A stretch of DNA of 64,000 nucleotides from Clostridia bacterium (GCA_017616695.1 JAFZXN010000003.1:1-64000), one strand, 5' to 3'. Shown: positions 49,206 to 58,486, counted from the first letter of the stretch. A program made the numbers and translations. The notes: a model not told the origin generated them from the letters alone.

Positions 49206-52200
49206 ATGTACAAAAAAGTTGATACCGATCTTAACTTTCTCGACAGAGAAAAGCAAGTCATCGATTTCTGGAACGAAGAGCACGTTTTCGAGGAAAGCAT
49301 TAAGCTGACCGAAGGCGGAAAAGAATTTACGTTTTACGACGGGCCGCCGACGGCTAACGGAAAGCCGCATATCGGTCACGTTTTGACGCGCGTTATGAAG
49401 GATATAATCCCGCGTTACAAAACGATGAAAGGCTGGCACGTTTTAAGAAAGGCGGGTTGGGACACCCACGGTCTCCCCGTAGAGCTTGAAATAGAAAAAA
49501 AGCTCGGGCTCGACGGTAAGCAGGATATAGAAAAATACGGCATCGAACCGTTCATAGCCGAATGTAAGCAGTCGGTTTGGAAGTACACCAACGAGTGGAA
49601 ACTTATGAGCGACCGTCTTGCGTACTGGGTGGATATGGATAACCCGTACGTCACTTATCACGACGACTATATAGAGTCCGTTTGGTGGGCGCTCAAGACC
49701 ATAGCGGACAAAGGCTTATTATATAAAGGTTATAAGATAGTTCCGTATTGTCCGCGTTGCGGCACGGCGCTTTCTTCGCACGAAGTCGCGCAAGGATATA
49801 AAGACGTAAAGGAAAAGTCCGTATACGTCAAGTTTGCGATAAAGGGAAGAGAAAACGCGTATTTCCTCGCCTGGACGACCACGCCCTGGACTCTTCCTTC
49901 CAACGTGGCGCTTTGTATGAACGCCAATTACGACTACGCCGAGATAAAGGCGGAAGACGGTAGCGTGTATATCCTCGCGAAGTCGCTCGTCGACGGGCTG
50001 TTTGAAAACTACGAGCTGTTGTCCGTCAAAAAAGGTAAAGAATACGAGTGGGCTGAATACGAACCGCTGTTCGACTTTGCTCCCGCCGCAATAGAAAAGA
50101 ACAAAAAAGCCTACGTCGTGGTACTTGACGATTACGTCACCGCCGAAGACGGCACGGGCATAGTCCATAACGCCCCCGCGTTCGGCGAAGACGACTCCCG
50201 CGTTTGCAAAAAGTACGATATAGCTTTCGTAAGCCTCGTCGACACCCGCGGCAGAATGACCGAGGAATGCGGCGCTTACAAGGGGCTTTTCGTCAAGGAA
50301 GCCGACAAGTATATCATAAAAGACCTTGCTGCGGAAGGTAAGCTTTTCAAAGTCAAAGAGTTCGAGCACAGCTATCCTTTCTGCTGGCGTTGCAACACTC
50401 CGCTCATTTACTACGCGAGAAGTTCCTGGTTTATCAAGACCACGGCTATAAAAGAAAAGCTCATCGCGTCCAATAACTCCGTCAACTGGATGCCCGAGAC
50501 CATTAAGTCCGGGAGAATGGGCAACTTCCTCGAAAACGTTATCGACTGGGGACTTTCCCGCGAGCGTTATTGGGGAACTCCGCTCCCCGTCTGGGTATGC
50601 GAAGACTGCGGTCATTTCCACGTTATGGGCTCAAAAGCCGAGCTTAAAGAGCTTTGCCATATAGAAGGCGATATCGAGCTTCACCGCCCGTATATCGACG
50701 AGCCGACCTGCAAGTGCGAAAAGTGCGGCGGCAAGATGAAACGCGTCAAAGACGTTATCGACTGCTGGTTCGATTCGGGTTCGATGCCTTTCGCGCAGTA
50801 CCACTACCCGTTTGAAAACAAGGAGCTTTTTGAAAAGCACTTCCCCGCGGACTTCATTTCCGAGGCCATCGACCAGACTCGCGGTTGGTTTTACACGCTT
50901 TTGACCATTTCCACGCTTTTGTTCGATAAAGCGTCCTTTAAAAACTGTATAGTTTTAGGGCACGTCAACGACAAGAACGGCATAAAGATGAGCAAACATC
51001 TGGGAAACGTCGTCGATCCGTGGACGGTCCTCAACAATCAGGGCGCCGACGCCGTAAGGTGGTATTTCTACACTTCGTCAGCTCCTTGGTTGCCGTCGAG
51101 ATTTTCCGAAAAAGCCGTTTCGGAATGTCAGGCAAAGTATATGGGCACGCTGTGGAACGCATACGCATTCTTCGTGCTGTACGCCGATATAGACGATTAC
51201 GATCCGTCGAAGTATTCGCTTGACGATTGCAAGCTGACCATCATCGATAAGTGGCTTTTATCCAAACTCAACAGCCTTATCGCGTTCGTCGACTCGGGGC
51301 TTGAAGAATACAAGATATTCGAGTCGGCGCGTAAGATGCAAGCTTTCGTGGACGAGCTTTCCAATTGGTACATTCGTCGTTGCCGCGAACGTTATTGGGG
51401 CAACGGCATGACCGACGACAAGATAGCCGCTTACACCGTTTTGTGGCATACGCTCGTGACGTTTGCCAAACTCACCGCTCCGTTCACGCCTTTTATCGCG
51501 GAAAGCATTTATCGTAACCTCGTGCCGCAGTTTTATAAAGACGCGCCTAAGTCGGTGCATCTTTGCAAATATCCCGTTTCCGACGCCAAGTATATAGACG
51601 AAAAGCTCGAAAGCGATATGGAAACGATAGAAAACATAGTCGTTCTGGGCCGTTCGGCGAGAAACCTTTCCAACATAAAGAACCGTCAGCCGCTTGCAAA
51701 ACTCTACTTTGCGGTGGGCGGGAACGTAGCGGACGAGGAACTTTTCGCCATCGCGCGCGACGAGCTCAACGTCAAGCAGTTCGAGGTGCTTACCGACTCC
51801 ACGGCGTTCATAAGCTATAAGCTCAAACCGCAACTCAAAACGCTCGGCCCTAAGTACGGCAAAGCGCTCGGCGCTATAAGGACCTTCCTCGATACCTGCA
51901 ACGCCGACGAAATAGTCAAGACCGTCCGCTCGGGTAACCCGTATAAGGTGAAACTTGCCGATACCGACGTGGAATTTACCGAAGAAGACCTGCTTATCTC
52001 CACCGAGAGCCGCGAAGGCTTCGTTTCCGCGAGCGAAAACGGCAACACCGTCGTTCTCGACGTGCGCCTTACCCCCGAACTCATCGACGAAGGTTACGTC
52101 CGCGAGATAGTTTCCAAGATACAGACGATGAGAAAGGAAGCCGGTTTCGTCGTTACCGACAGGATAACGCTCTATTATACCGCCGACGGCGAGCTTGAAA

Positions 52201-52337
52201 GGGTGCTTTCGGCGTATTCGTCGTCGATAGCTAAGTCCGTCCTTGCCGAAAAAGTCGTCGCGGGTAAGACCGCCGGCTACGTCAAAGAATGGGACGTGAA
52301 CGGTCTGACTTTAACTTTGGGAGTGGAAAAGCGCTGA
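49206..52337 (+). CDS. ileS: Isoleucyl-tRNA synthetase, long (type 2) form
   Basis: Charges tRNA-Ile and edits valine. 1043 residues; the ATG at 49206 has GGAG 5 bases upstream, and an earlier in-frame GTG (49200) overlaps that site. The HIGH motif is PHIGH (about 57-61), the KMSKS motif KMSKH (about 594-598), with CEDCG and CKCEKCGG zinc-type clusters between (about 460-515). An editing domain (CP1, about 190-390) and an anticodon-binding domain follow. The length and FYDGPPTANGKPHIGHVLTR sequence fit the eukaryote-like IleS2 group, common in Clostridia and generally mupirocin-tolerant. It lies downstream of the SRP RNA with its own probable promoter. Confidence 0.95.
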   Translation: MYKKVDTDLNFLDREKQVIDFWNEEHVFEESIKLTEGGKEFTFYDGPPTANGKPHIGHVLTRVMKDIIPRYKTMKGWHVLRKAGWDTHGLPVELEIEKKLGLDGKQDIEKYGIEPFIAECKQSVWKYTNEWKLMSDRLAYWVDMDNPYVTYHDDYIESVWWALKTIADKGLLYKGYKIVPYCPRCGTALSSHEVAQGYKDVKEKSVYVKFAIKGRENAYFLAWTTTPWTLPSNVALCMNANYDYAEIKAEDGSVYILAKSLVDGLFENYELLSVKKGKEYEWAEYEPLFDFAPAAIEKNKKAYVVVLDDYVTAEDGTGIVHNAPAFGEDDSRVCKKYDIAFVSLVDTRGRMTEECGAYKGLFVKEADKYIIKDLAAEGKLFKVKEFEHSYPFCWRCNTPLIYYARSSWFIKTTAIKEKLIASNNSVNWMPETIKSGRMGNFLENVIDWGLSRERYWGTPLPVWVCEDCGHFHVMGSKAELKELCHIEGDIELHRPYIDEPTCKCEKCGGKMKRVKDVIDCWFDSGSMPFAQYHYPFENKELFEKHFPADFISEAIDQTRGWFYTLLTISTLLFDKASFKNCIVLGHVNDKNGIKMSKHLGNVVDPWTVLNNQGADAVRWYFYTSSAPWLPSRFSEKAVSECQAKYMGTLWNAYAFFVLYADIDDYDPSKYSLDDCKLTIIDKWLLSKLNSLIAFVDSGLEEYKIFESARKMQAFVDELSNWYIRRCRERYWGNGMTDDKIAAYTVLWHTLVTFAKLTAPFTPFIAESIYRNLVPQFYKDAPKSVHLCKYPVSDAKYIDEKLESDMETIENIVVLGRSARNLSNIKNRQPLAKLYFAVGGNVADEELFAIARDELNVKQFEVLTDSTAFISYKLKPQLKTLGPKYGKALGAIRTFLDTCNADEIVKTVRSGNPYKVKLADTDVEFTEEDLLISTESREGFVSASENGNTVVLDVRLTPELIDEGYVREIVSKIQTMRKEAGFVVTDRITLYYTADGELERVLSAYSSSIAKSVLAEKVVAGKTAGYVKEWDVNGLTLTLGVEKR

Positions 52338-52344
52338 CGGCAGG

Positions 52345-52495
52345 TCGGCGACAAGCGATAAAAATTCCTGACGGAATTTTCGATATGCAAAATTGCGCGA
52401 TGTGCTTTACGGCGCGTTAAGAAAAATCCGCGACCATATTATTTGCGAATTGCGAATTTCTGATTATTTTGACCGCAACCGGTCAAAAAATAGGT
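52345..52495. repeat. Dispersed repeat copy 5 with ATATCG-type micro-palindrome
   Basis: AAAATTCC-tgac-GGAATTTT (52361-52380) is followed by CGATATGC; the same 8-bp stem with the complementary loop GTCA and neighbouring ATATCG occurs inverted at 35125-35148. Further on come GGCGCGTTAAGAAAA and GCGAATTGCGAATT, as in copy 1. Confidence 0.7.
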
Positions 52496-52500
52496 TTACT

Positions 52501-53358
52501 ATGCTTATAGCAGACAAATGGCAGGATTATTCGGTCATAGCCACGGGTAACGGGTACAAGCTCGAAAGGTGGGGGGATATAAAGCTTCTCCGCCCCGATC
52601 CGCAGGTAATATGGAAGACCGATAAAGACCTGTCCTCGTACGATATCGACGCCAGATATATCCGTTCGTCTTCGGGCGGCGGAGAGTGGGAGATATTGAA
52701 AAAGCTCCCCGAAAGCTGGGTGATTTCTTACGGACAACTTAAATTCAGGATAAAGCCCATGGGTTTCAAACACACGGGGCTGTTTCCCGAGCAAGCGGCA
52801 AATTGGGAGAAGATGTCCGCGCTCATTAAAAACGCGGGGCGACCGATATCCGTTCTCAACCTGTTTGCGTACACGGGCGGAGCGACTTGCGCGTGCCTGA
52901 ACGCGGGCGCGTCCGTCTGTCACGTCGACGCCGCCAAAGGAATGGTCGAAAGAGCGGGCGAGAACGTGGCTCTATCGGGGTTACAGGATAAGCCCGTCCG
53001 CTATATCGTCGACGACTGCGTGAAATTCGTCAAAAGAGAAATACGCCGCGGCCGCCGTTACGACGCGGTGATAATGGATCCGCCGAGCTACGGCAGAGGC
53101 CCTAACGGCGAAACGTGGAAGATAGAAGATCAGCTTTTCGACCTCGTGAGCCTGTGTTCCGAAGTTTTAAGCGACGATCCGCTGTTTTTCCTTATAAACA
53201 GCTACACTACGGGCTTACAGCCGCAGGTCTTAAACAACATTTTGACGCTTACCGTCGCCAAAGGAAGAAGCCGCGTCGAAGCGTACGAAGTCGGTCTGCC
53301 GACCGAAGAAGGCATAGTTTTGCCCTGCGGGGCGGGAGGTATGTTTATCAATGAATAG
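52501..53358 (+). CDS. RlmI-like class I SAM-dependent rRNA methyltransferase
   Basis: 285 residues from ATG 52501; the frame is open upstream but that part is repeat sequence. It has a short N-terminal beta region, then the methyltransferase core with NLFAYTGGATCACLNAGA (SAM loop), MDPPSYGRGP (catalytic loop) and FLINSYTTGL. It resembles the catalytic half of RlmI/RlmK-type 23S rRNA methyltransferases but lacks the N-terminal PUA domain, so the target is uncertain. The next gene overlaps it by 8 bases. Confidence 0.85.
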   Translation: MLIADKWQDYSVIATGNGYKLERWGDIKLLRPDPQVIWKTDKDLSSYDIDARYIRSSSGGGEWEILKKLPESWVISYGQLKFRIKPMGFKHTGLFPEQAANWEKMSALIKNAGRPISVLNLFAYTGGATCACLNAGASVCHVDAAKGMVERAGENVALSGLQDKPVRYIVDDCVKFVKREIRRGRRYDAVIMDPPSYGRGPNGETWKIEDQLFDLVSLCSEVLSDDPLFFLINSYTTGLQPQVLNNILTLTVAKGRSRVEAYEVGLPTEEGIVLPCGAGGMFINE

Positions 53359-54054
53359 TTCCGACCTCACCGTGATTTACGAGGATAATCATATAATCGT
53401 AGTCTTAAAGCCGCAGAATATACCTTCTTGCGAGGACGCTACGGGCGACAAGGACCTTCTGACCGTCGTAAAAGAATACGTCAAGGAAAAGGAAGATAAA
53501 CCCGGCAACGTGTATATAGGGCTCGTCCACAGGCTCGACCGCGTTACGGGCGGCGTAATGGTGTACGCAAAAAGCTCGAAAGCGGCGTCGCGCCTTTCCG
53601 AACAGATGAGAACGGGCGGTTTCGAGAAGAAATATCTCACCGTCGTCGAAGGCGTTCCGCGTGAAAAGAAAGCCACTTTGACCAATTACCTTAAAAAGAA
53701 CACGGTCAACAATATGGTATACTGCTGTCCGCCGACGGTCGAAGGCGCAAAACTTGCGGAGCTTGAATACGTCGTCGAACAGACGGTTGGCGGGCTTAGT
53801 CTTCTTAACGTCAAACTGCACACGGGAGAACGCATCAGATAAGAGTTCAGATGGCGAATATCTCCTGCCCTTGCTACGGCGACGTGCGCTACGGCAACGG
53901 CAAGCCCCGCGGAAAAATTGCTTTATGGGCGTACTCACTGGCGTTTTTCCACCCCGTTTCCAAAGAAAGACTGGTTTTCAAGGTGGAACCGCCCCGCGAC
54001 GAGGCTCCCTGGAAATATTTCGATATAAACGACGATATGTTGATATATTCGTAA
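53351..54054 (+). pseudogene. RluA-family rRNA pseudouridine synthase, interrupted by a one-base deletion
   Basis: The first part (53351-53842) starts MNSSDLTVIYEDNHIIVVLKP and has the catalytic aspartate in HRLDRVTGG. It breaks at LHTGERIR-stop. Shifting frame at about 53826 restores the conserved continuation GRTHQIRVQMANISCPCYG and runs to 54054 (NDDMLIYS). Adding one A after CACACGGGA gives one uninterrupted protein of about 234 residues. So a single A is missing, either in the genome or as a sequence error. The motif order and length are otherwise normal for RluA/RluD-like synthases. It overlaps the methyltransferase gene, implying co-transcription of two rRNA-modifying enzymes. Confidence 0.85.
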
Positions 54055-54173
54055 AAAAAACCGCTTTTTCGTAAAAACGATAAAAAAAGGCGCGAAGGAA
54101 GGCCCGAACGCTGTAAACGCTGTAAAATATTATATAATTATACAAATAAATTGCGATAAAACGCAAAAAGAGG

Positions 54174-54202
54174 TTGACAAAACCTCACGATAAGTGTAAA
54201 AT
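54174..54202 (+). promoter_or_regulatory. Promoter of the surface protein gene
   Basis: TTGACA (54174-54179), 17-base spacer, TAAAAT (54197-54202), about 84 bases before the start codon. Confidence 0.8.
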
Positions 54203-54285
54203 AATATAGCATAAAAAATTTTATAGAGATTTTTTTAAAAACTTTTTGATGATATGCGGCGTAGTTCCGCATGGGAGTCAGCTCA

Positions 54286-55689
54286 ATGAAAGGCAAAAAA
54301 TTATTTAGTTTACTGCTCGTAATAAGCCTTGCGGCGTGTATGAGCGCTGTCAACGTTTTATCCGTTTCCGCCGAACCGCAGCCGGTAGTCGACGATCCGG
54401 AATACGTCCGTATCTGGGGCGTAGTTTACAATACGGAAAATATGCTCGAGTACCTCGGTCTTGAAAAACTCGAAGGTAATGACAAGTATAAAGACGGCAG
54501 AGTCGTCAAATACGGTATGGGCGACGACGTGACGACTTATGAGACCGCGGGCGACACCATCGAGTTCAAAAAAGCCGGTGAATACACTTTCAAGATCTAT
54601 CTTAAAGCAGAAGATGACGGCGAAGATACTTTCGAAGTCGAAAAGACCGTCAAAGTAAACGACGGCGTAACTCCTTCCGCAGAAGATGAAGAATACAACA
54701 AGACTTCCGTTTCTTACAAGATGGACGCGGAAGGTCTTGCCGCTTATCAGGCTAAAGTTACGGAAAACGCCGCAAACCTCGCCACGCAAAGCTATACTAA
54801 CGACGCCGAGTCTTACGATAACAGCTTTACCGTTCCGAGTATGCGCGACCTCGTGGTTTCCAAAGATTTCGATTACGATTCCTTGCAGAAAGTCGTTCAT
54901 TACTGCACGCCGACGTCGTCTTCCTATTCGACGGGTTCTTCCGTCACGACGAGCGACGCGACCTTTACCGTCAGCGAAGTGGGCGAATACGGTTTCTACG
55001 TTTTGTTTGAAGACGTTTTCGGTAACAAGATGACTACCGACGGGCTCGTTCAGGGCGCAGGCGGCTGGTATAAGGCCGACGACGACGGTAACGCCATCGG
55101 CGCCACCCCCGTCATTCCCGTCTTCACGTTCAGCGTAACGCGCGTTGCCAAACCGCAGATAGCCGTTAAGTCCGTTCAGGAAGACGCTTTCGTAGACCTC
55201 AGCTATGAAATAAGCGCTTTCACCATCACCGCGGATAACTACAGCTCGGTTTACGAACTTTATTATCTCCCCAAGACCGCCAAGGTCGAAAAAGGCGATA
55301 ACGACGCCGATTATATCAACGCCGTTAAGACTAACGCCGCCGTTGTGGACGTGACCGATAAGCTCGATAAAGACTCTCTTACCTTCACGCCGGGAAAAGA
55401 AAACGAAGGCGGTTACTACTATCTGTGGACGAGGATAACCGACTCCAACAACCTTTCGACGGAAGCTATGTCCTTGCCTATCCACTGCGCGGGCGAATAT
55501 AAAACTGTCGAGACCGATCCTATGTTCTGGCAGAACAACCTTACGTCGGTGATACTCCTCGGCGTGGCGGGGCTTTGCTTCATAGCCATTTTGGTCCTTC
55601 TCTTCGTTAAACCGAAGGAGTCCGCCAAAGTCGAACTCGAAGGTGCCGATAACGCGAAAGCGGCGCCCGAAAAAGGTAAAAAGAAATAA
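54286..55689 (+). CDS. Secreted, membrane-anchored surface protein of unknown function
   Basis: 467 residues. The ATG at 54286 is chosen because GGGAG (54273-54277) lies 8 bases upstream and a signal peptide follows directly (MKGKKLFSLLLVISLAACMS, cleavage near VSA-EP). The body is rich in beta-strand-like, acidic, Thr/Ser/Asp sequence with Ig-like patterns (AGEYTFKIYLKAEDDGED, VGEYGFYVLFEDVFGNK). A single C-terminal membrane helix (about 425-447) and a Lys/Ala/Glu-rich tail ending KGKKK leave most of the protein outside the cell. No family is recognised. A strong promoter and terminator suggest an abundant monocistronic product. Confidence 0.8.
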   Translation: MKGKKLFSLLLVISLAACMSAVNVLSVSAEPQPVVDDPEYVRIWGVVYNTENMLEYLGLEKLEGNDKYKDGRVVKYGMGDDVTTYETAGDTIEFKKAGEYTFKIYLKAEDDGEDTFEVEKTVKVNDGVTPSAEDEEYNKTSVSYKMDAEGLAAYQAKVTENAANLATQSYTNDAESYDNSFTVPSMRDLVVSKDFDYDSLQKVVHYCTPTSSSYSTGSSVTTSDATFTVSEVGEYGFYVLFEDVFGNKMTTDGLVQGAGGWYKADDDGNAIGATPVIPVFTFSVTRVAKPQIAVKSVQEDAFVDLSYEISAFTITADNYSSVYELYYLPKTAKVEKGDNDADYINAVKTNAAVVDVTDKLDKDSLTFTPGKENEGGYYYLWTRITDSNNLSTEAMSLPIHCAGEYKTVETDPMFWQNNLTSVILLGVAGLCFIAILVLLFVKPKESAKVELEGADNAKAAPEKGKKK

Positions 55690-55700
55690 TAACGCAAGTT

Positions 55701-55733
55701 AAAAAACAGCGCCTTTTGACGCTGTTTTTTTTG
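55701..55733 (+). terminator. Terminator after the surface protein gene
   Basis: AAAAAACAGCG (55701-55711) pairs with CGCTGTTTTTT (55720-55730); a T-run follows. Confidence 0.85.
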
Positions 55734-55775
55734 TCTTAACAAATCAATATGCAAGAAAGGTGGATTTGTTAAGAT

Positions 55776-55808
55776 AAAAAAACGACTGTTATAGCGCAGT
55801 CGTTTTTT
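55776..55808 (-). terminator. Terminator of the DUF4364 gene
   Basis: AAAAAACGACTG (55777-55788) pairs with CAGTCGTTTTTT (55797-55808); on the minus strand the T-run follows. The stem overlaps the stop codon of the gene. Confidence 0.8.
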
Positions 55809-56335
55809 CAGTCTATTAAGTTTTCGTAAATCATAGCGTAGAGGTTTTCGGCCTTGTTTTCCCACTTTTTATAGATATTTTTGGCTATCTGGCGGGAGGG
55901 GACGGAAAAGCGTAGCTCGAACTGCGTGCCTATGGCGTCGACTATCTTAAGATAAACGGTGTAAGTGCCGTCCTTATTCATATAATAGTCGGCGACGTAT
56001 TCCTGACGCTTTCTGTATTTGTTGCGGTTGGCTTTTACGAATTTGGAAATATCGTCACGGGTGGAAGTGGGCACTTTGTAGAAAAAGTCGGCAAGGCACA
56101 CCCTTCCGTTGGGAGTAATGGAGTATAGCGGGGCGTTACCCGACGAAGATATCTCGTAAACGAAAGAATTGTCTATAAGCTGCGAAAGCGTGGGCTTACA
56201 GTCCATATAACTTATCCAGTCGTTGCTTTGGCAGCACATATCGATTATCGTCGTCTCCGAAAGCGGAACTTCCATCTTATCAAAGACGAACAACAATATT
56301 AATTTGTTCAATAAATTGTCGCCCCTGATAGGCAT
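55808..56335 (-). CDS. DUF4364 family protein (winged-helix-like)
   Basis: 175 residues from the ATG at 56335 (GGGGG about 6 bases upstream); a longer frame reaches 56368 but its extra codons lie in repeat sequence. The N-terminal half (NKLILLFVFDKMEVPLSETTIIDMC, LSQLIDNSFVYEI, YSITPNGRVCLADFF) has the pattern of a PadR-like winged helix. The C-terminal half (about 95-175) is a beta-rich region with YYMNKDGTYTVYLKIVD. This fits the DUF4364 family of Clostridia; a DNA-binding regulator is inferred, with unknown targets. Confidence 0.8.
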   Translation of the reverse strand: MPIRGDNLLNKLILLFVFDKMEVPLSETTIIDMCCQSNDWISYMDCKPTLSQLIDNSFVYEISSSGNAPLYSITPNGRVCLADFFYKVPTSTRDDISKFVKANRNKYRKRQEYVADYYMNKDGTYTVYLKIVDAIGTQFELRFSVPSRQIAKNIYKKWENKAENLYAMIYENLID

Positions 56336-56351
56336 AGGAAACCCCCAAAAA

Positions 56352-56560
56352 CAATCGGCAATTTTCAATTCGCAATTTTAAGGCTCGGTCGAGCGATTTG
56401 TTGTCGGTCTAAAAGCCTTCGACCGCAATACGCCCAAAGAAAAATTTGAGTTATTCGCTTCCTTTAAAGGGCGTATATCATTCCGCGTAAGCGGTATATC
56501 GCTCCGCATTCGCGGTCAGCGGTAGGCGATACGCGGTTAGCGAATTATATTATAATCTTT
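56352..56560. repeat. Dispersed repeat copy 6 plus ATATC-separated hairpins
   Basis: The block 56380-56434 closely repeats 28216-28270 (GGCTCGGTCGAGCGATTTG, GCCTTCGACCGCAA). It is followed by GTATATCATTCCGC-gtaa-GCGGTATATCG and further CGCGGT words related to those before pgsA. No gene is seen from 56369 to 56667. Confidence 0.7.
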
Positions 56561-56596
56561 TTTTTGATAAAAAGTCAATAGTTTTTTGAAATTAAA

Positions 56597-56625
56597 TTGT
56601 AAAGACGGATATTTTGTGATACAAT
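56597..56625 (+). promoter_or_regulatory. Promoter of the unknown gene-nudF pair
   Basis: TTGTAA (56597-56602), 17-base spacer, TACAAT (56620-56625), about 36 bases before the GGGG-containing ribosome-binding region. Confidence 0.65.
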
Positions 56626-56667
56626 ATATAAAAAGAACGAATATATAGTAAGGGGACGAGGAAAACT

Positions 56668-57408
56668 ATGCTTACACAGGCTATGTCGGTGGACGCTTTC
56701 GCCGCAAATATGGACAAGCTTATCAACTGTCAATACGTTTTATCCGCGAAGAAGATATCCAATTTATTGAAAGGCATATCGTTATCGCGTTTGTTTTACG
56801 AGCTGTTCGGCTACTGCTCCGACGGGTTCGATTACGCCGCCGCACGCAAAAAATATTTCAGCACCAACGCCGCTTACGGCAGGCGGTTCATTTTGCCGAC
56901 GGACAGCCGCACCATAATAGCGCTCGGGTTTTCCGTCCTTTACGCCATCGACAGCGGCGAAGAGGATTTCGTTACGCTTTTGAACGACTATTTTTACGAA
57001 AAGAATATCAACGGCGCTTACACCCGTTTTGCCAACGAACTGCTCGTTCCGTTCAAAAAAGAGGTGATATCCGTCGCCAACGCGATGATAAACGCAAAAG
57101 AGAACGAATACGAGGTCTCCGAGGCCGCGCCGATAAAGAAAAACCTGTTGTCGGACGAAGACATTTCGGTCATAAAAGTTCTGCTCGAACAAAGTAAGGG
57201 CGTTATCCTTCAATACAAGATAGAGCCCAATTTAAAGTCCGAACTTATGACGCTTTACGACAATTTCGTGTCCGAGCTGTACGACGTGGAACCCGAAAAG
57301 ATAAAAGCGGCGTTTTTCGGCTATAAATACGGCATTCTCTTTCATAAGCGCCACGACGCGGGGCTTGAAAAGATAGCCGAAATACTCAAAAAAGGCGGCA
57401 TTTTATGA
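56668..57408 (+). CDS. Conserved-looking protein of unknown function
   Basis: 246 residues, probably cytoplasmic and largely helical; no signal peptide, membrane segment or catalytic motif is visible. Features are MDKLINCQYVLSAKKISNLLKGI near the start, a Tyr-rich stretch (FYELFGYCSDGFDYAAARKKYF, about 45-65) and a C-terminal helical part ending KIAEILKKGGIL. A good promoter precedes it, and its stop overlaps the start of the Nudix gene by 4 bases, so the two are translationally coupled. I do not recognise the family; a role tied to the Nudix enzyme is possible. Confidence 0.75.
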   Translation: MLTQAMSVDAFAANMDKLINCQYVLSAKKISNLLKGISLSRLFYELFGYCSDGFDYAAARKKYFSTNAAYGRRFILPTDSRTIIALGFSVLYAIDSGEEDFVTLLNDYFYEKNINGAYTRFANELLVPFKKEVISVANAMINAKENEYEVSEAAPIKKNLLSDEDISVIKVLLEQSKGVILQYKIEPNLKSELMTLYDNFVSELYDVEPEKIKAAFFGYKYGILFHKRHDAGLEKIAEILKKGGIL

Positions 57409-57956
57409 AAACGGAAGAGATCGTCACCGGCGAAGAACTTTTGTATCACGGAAAGATATTCGACGTAAAAAAATACACCGTCGAGCTACCCGACGGCACT
57501 TCGGCTTTTCGTGAAGAAGTAGAGCATCACGGCGGGGCTTGCGTTCTCGCCGTTTACAAAGGAAACGTCTGTTTCGTCAGACAGTACAGGCTTTCTTTGA
57601 AAAGAGAAACGCTCGAGATCCCCGCGGGCAAGCTCGAAAAAGGCGAAGATCCTTTATCCGCCGCGATGCGCGAGCTTACGGAGGAGACGGGGCTCGTCGC
57701 CGAAAATATGGAAAAACTCTTTTCCGTTTGCCCGTCCACGGGTTACGTCAACGAGTGCATACATATATACTATGCGACAGGGCTGAAAGAGGGGACGCAG
57801 CGGCTCGATACGGGCGAGTTTTTAAACGTCGTTTATATACCCGTAGAAGAATGTTTTTCTCTTGTAGAAAGCGGAAAAATAGCCGACGCGAAAACGCTTA
57901 TAGCTCTTTTATGGCTCAAAGATCACCTTTCAAACAGCGACGATAAAACGGAATGA
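57405..57956 (+). CDS. nudF: ADP-ribose pyrophosphatase, Nudix family
   Basis: Hydrolyses ADP-ribose to AMP and ribose-5-phosphate. 183 residues with the complete Nudix box G-KLEKG-E-DPLSAAM-RE-L-TEETG, preceded by ETLEIPAG as in ADP-ribose-specific members. The start is set by the ATGA overlap with the upstream gene. Its last 34 bases overlap, tail to tail, with the DUF1294 gene on the other strand. Confidence 0.88.
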   Translation: MKTEEIVTGEELLYHGKIFDVKKYTVELPDGTSAFREEVEHHGGACVLAVYKGNVCFVRQYRLSLKRETLEIPAGKLEKGEDPLSAAMRELTEETGLVAENMEKLFSVCPSTGYVNECIHIYYATGLKEGTQRLDTGEFLNVVYIPVEECFSLVESGKIADAKTLIALLWLKDHLSNSDDKTE

Positions 57957-58273
57957 TCCCGTAAACCGACGGGGCGGGCGGCGAAGGAAAACCCGTAGGT
58001 AAATAAAGTTACGGCGGCAAAGACCGTCGCGGCAATAAAAACGGGCATAAACACCATAAGCGCAAGGCTCGTCAAGCGGTACTTATAAACGAACATCGCT
58101 ATATATATCCCGAGCGCTCCGCCGATAACGCCGGTAAAAAAGACTTTTCCGTCCTTTACGGCGCACTCTTCACCTTCTTCTTCGGCGCGTTTTTGTCCGG
58201 CAATAAGCAAAAATCCGAAAAAATTGACCGCAAGAAGATAAACTATCGCTATCACGTTAAAAAATACTGTCAT
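57923..58273 (-). CDS. DUF1294 family membrane protein
   Basis: 116 residues with three to four hydrophobic segments. The signatures NFFGFLLIAGQKRAEEEG and FTGVIGGALGIYIAMFVYKYR fit DUF1294, small membrane proteins of unknown role. In this copy the usual DKxxA motif reads QKRAEEE. The 3' end overlaps the nudF 3' end by 34 bases without an intervening terminator, so the two transcripts run into each other. The start ATG (58273) lacks a clear ribosome-binding site. Confidence 0.75.
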   Translation of the reverse strand: MTVFFNVIAIVYLLAVNFFGFLLIAGQKRAEEEGEECAVKDGKVFFTGVIGGALGIYIAMFVYKYRLTSLALMVFMPVFIAATVFAAVTLFTYGFSFAARPVGLRDHSVLSSLFER

Positions 58274-58364
58274 ATGTAAGGTAAAAGCTCATAAAGCTTT
58301 CGCCGTTATGATGTGCAATTTTCATTAAATTTATTAAACTTATATAAATATGGTCAAAATCGTT

Positions 58365-58392
58365 TTGCAAAACGCCGAAAATATGCTACAAT
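58365..58392 (+). promoter_or_regulatory. Promoter of nrdR
   Basis: TTGCAA (58365-58370), 16-base spacer, TACAAT (58387-58392). The leader is about 90 bases. Confidence 0.6.
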
Positions 58393-58486
58393 AACAATGC
58401 TTAACGTTACGTCGCATAAGTCGACGGGTATTGCGGATAGTCTTTTATCCGTGCCGGAATTATCGTCTTTTCAAGGAGATATTATT

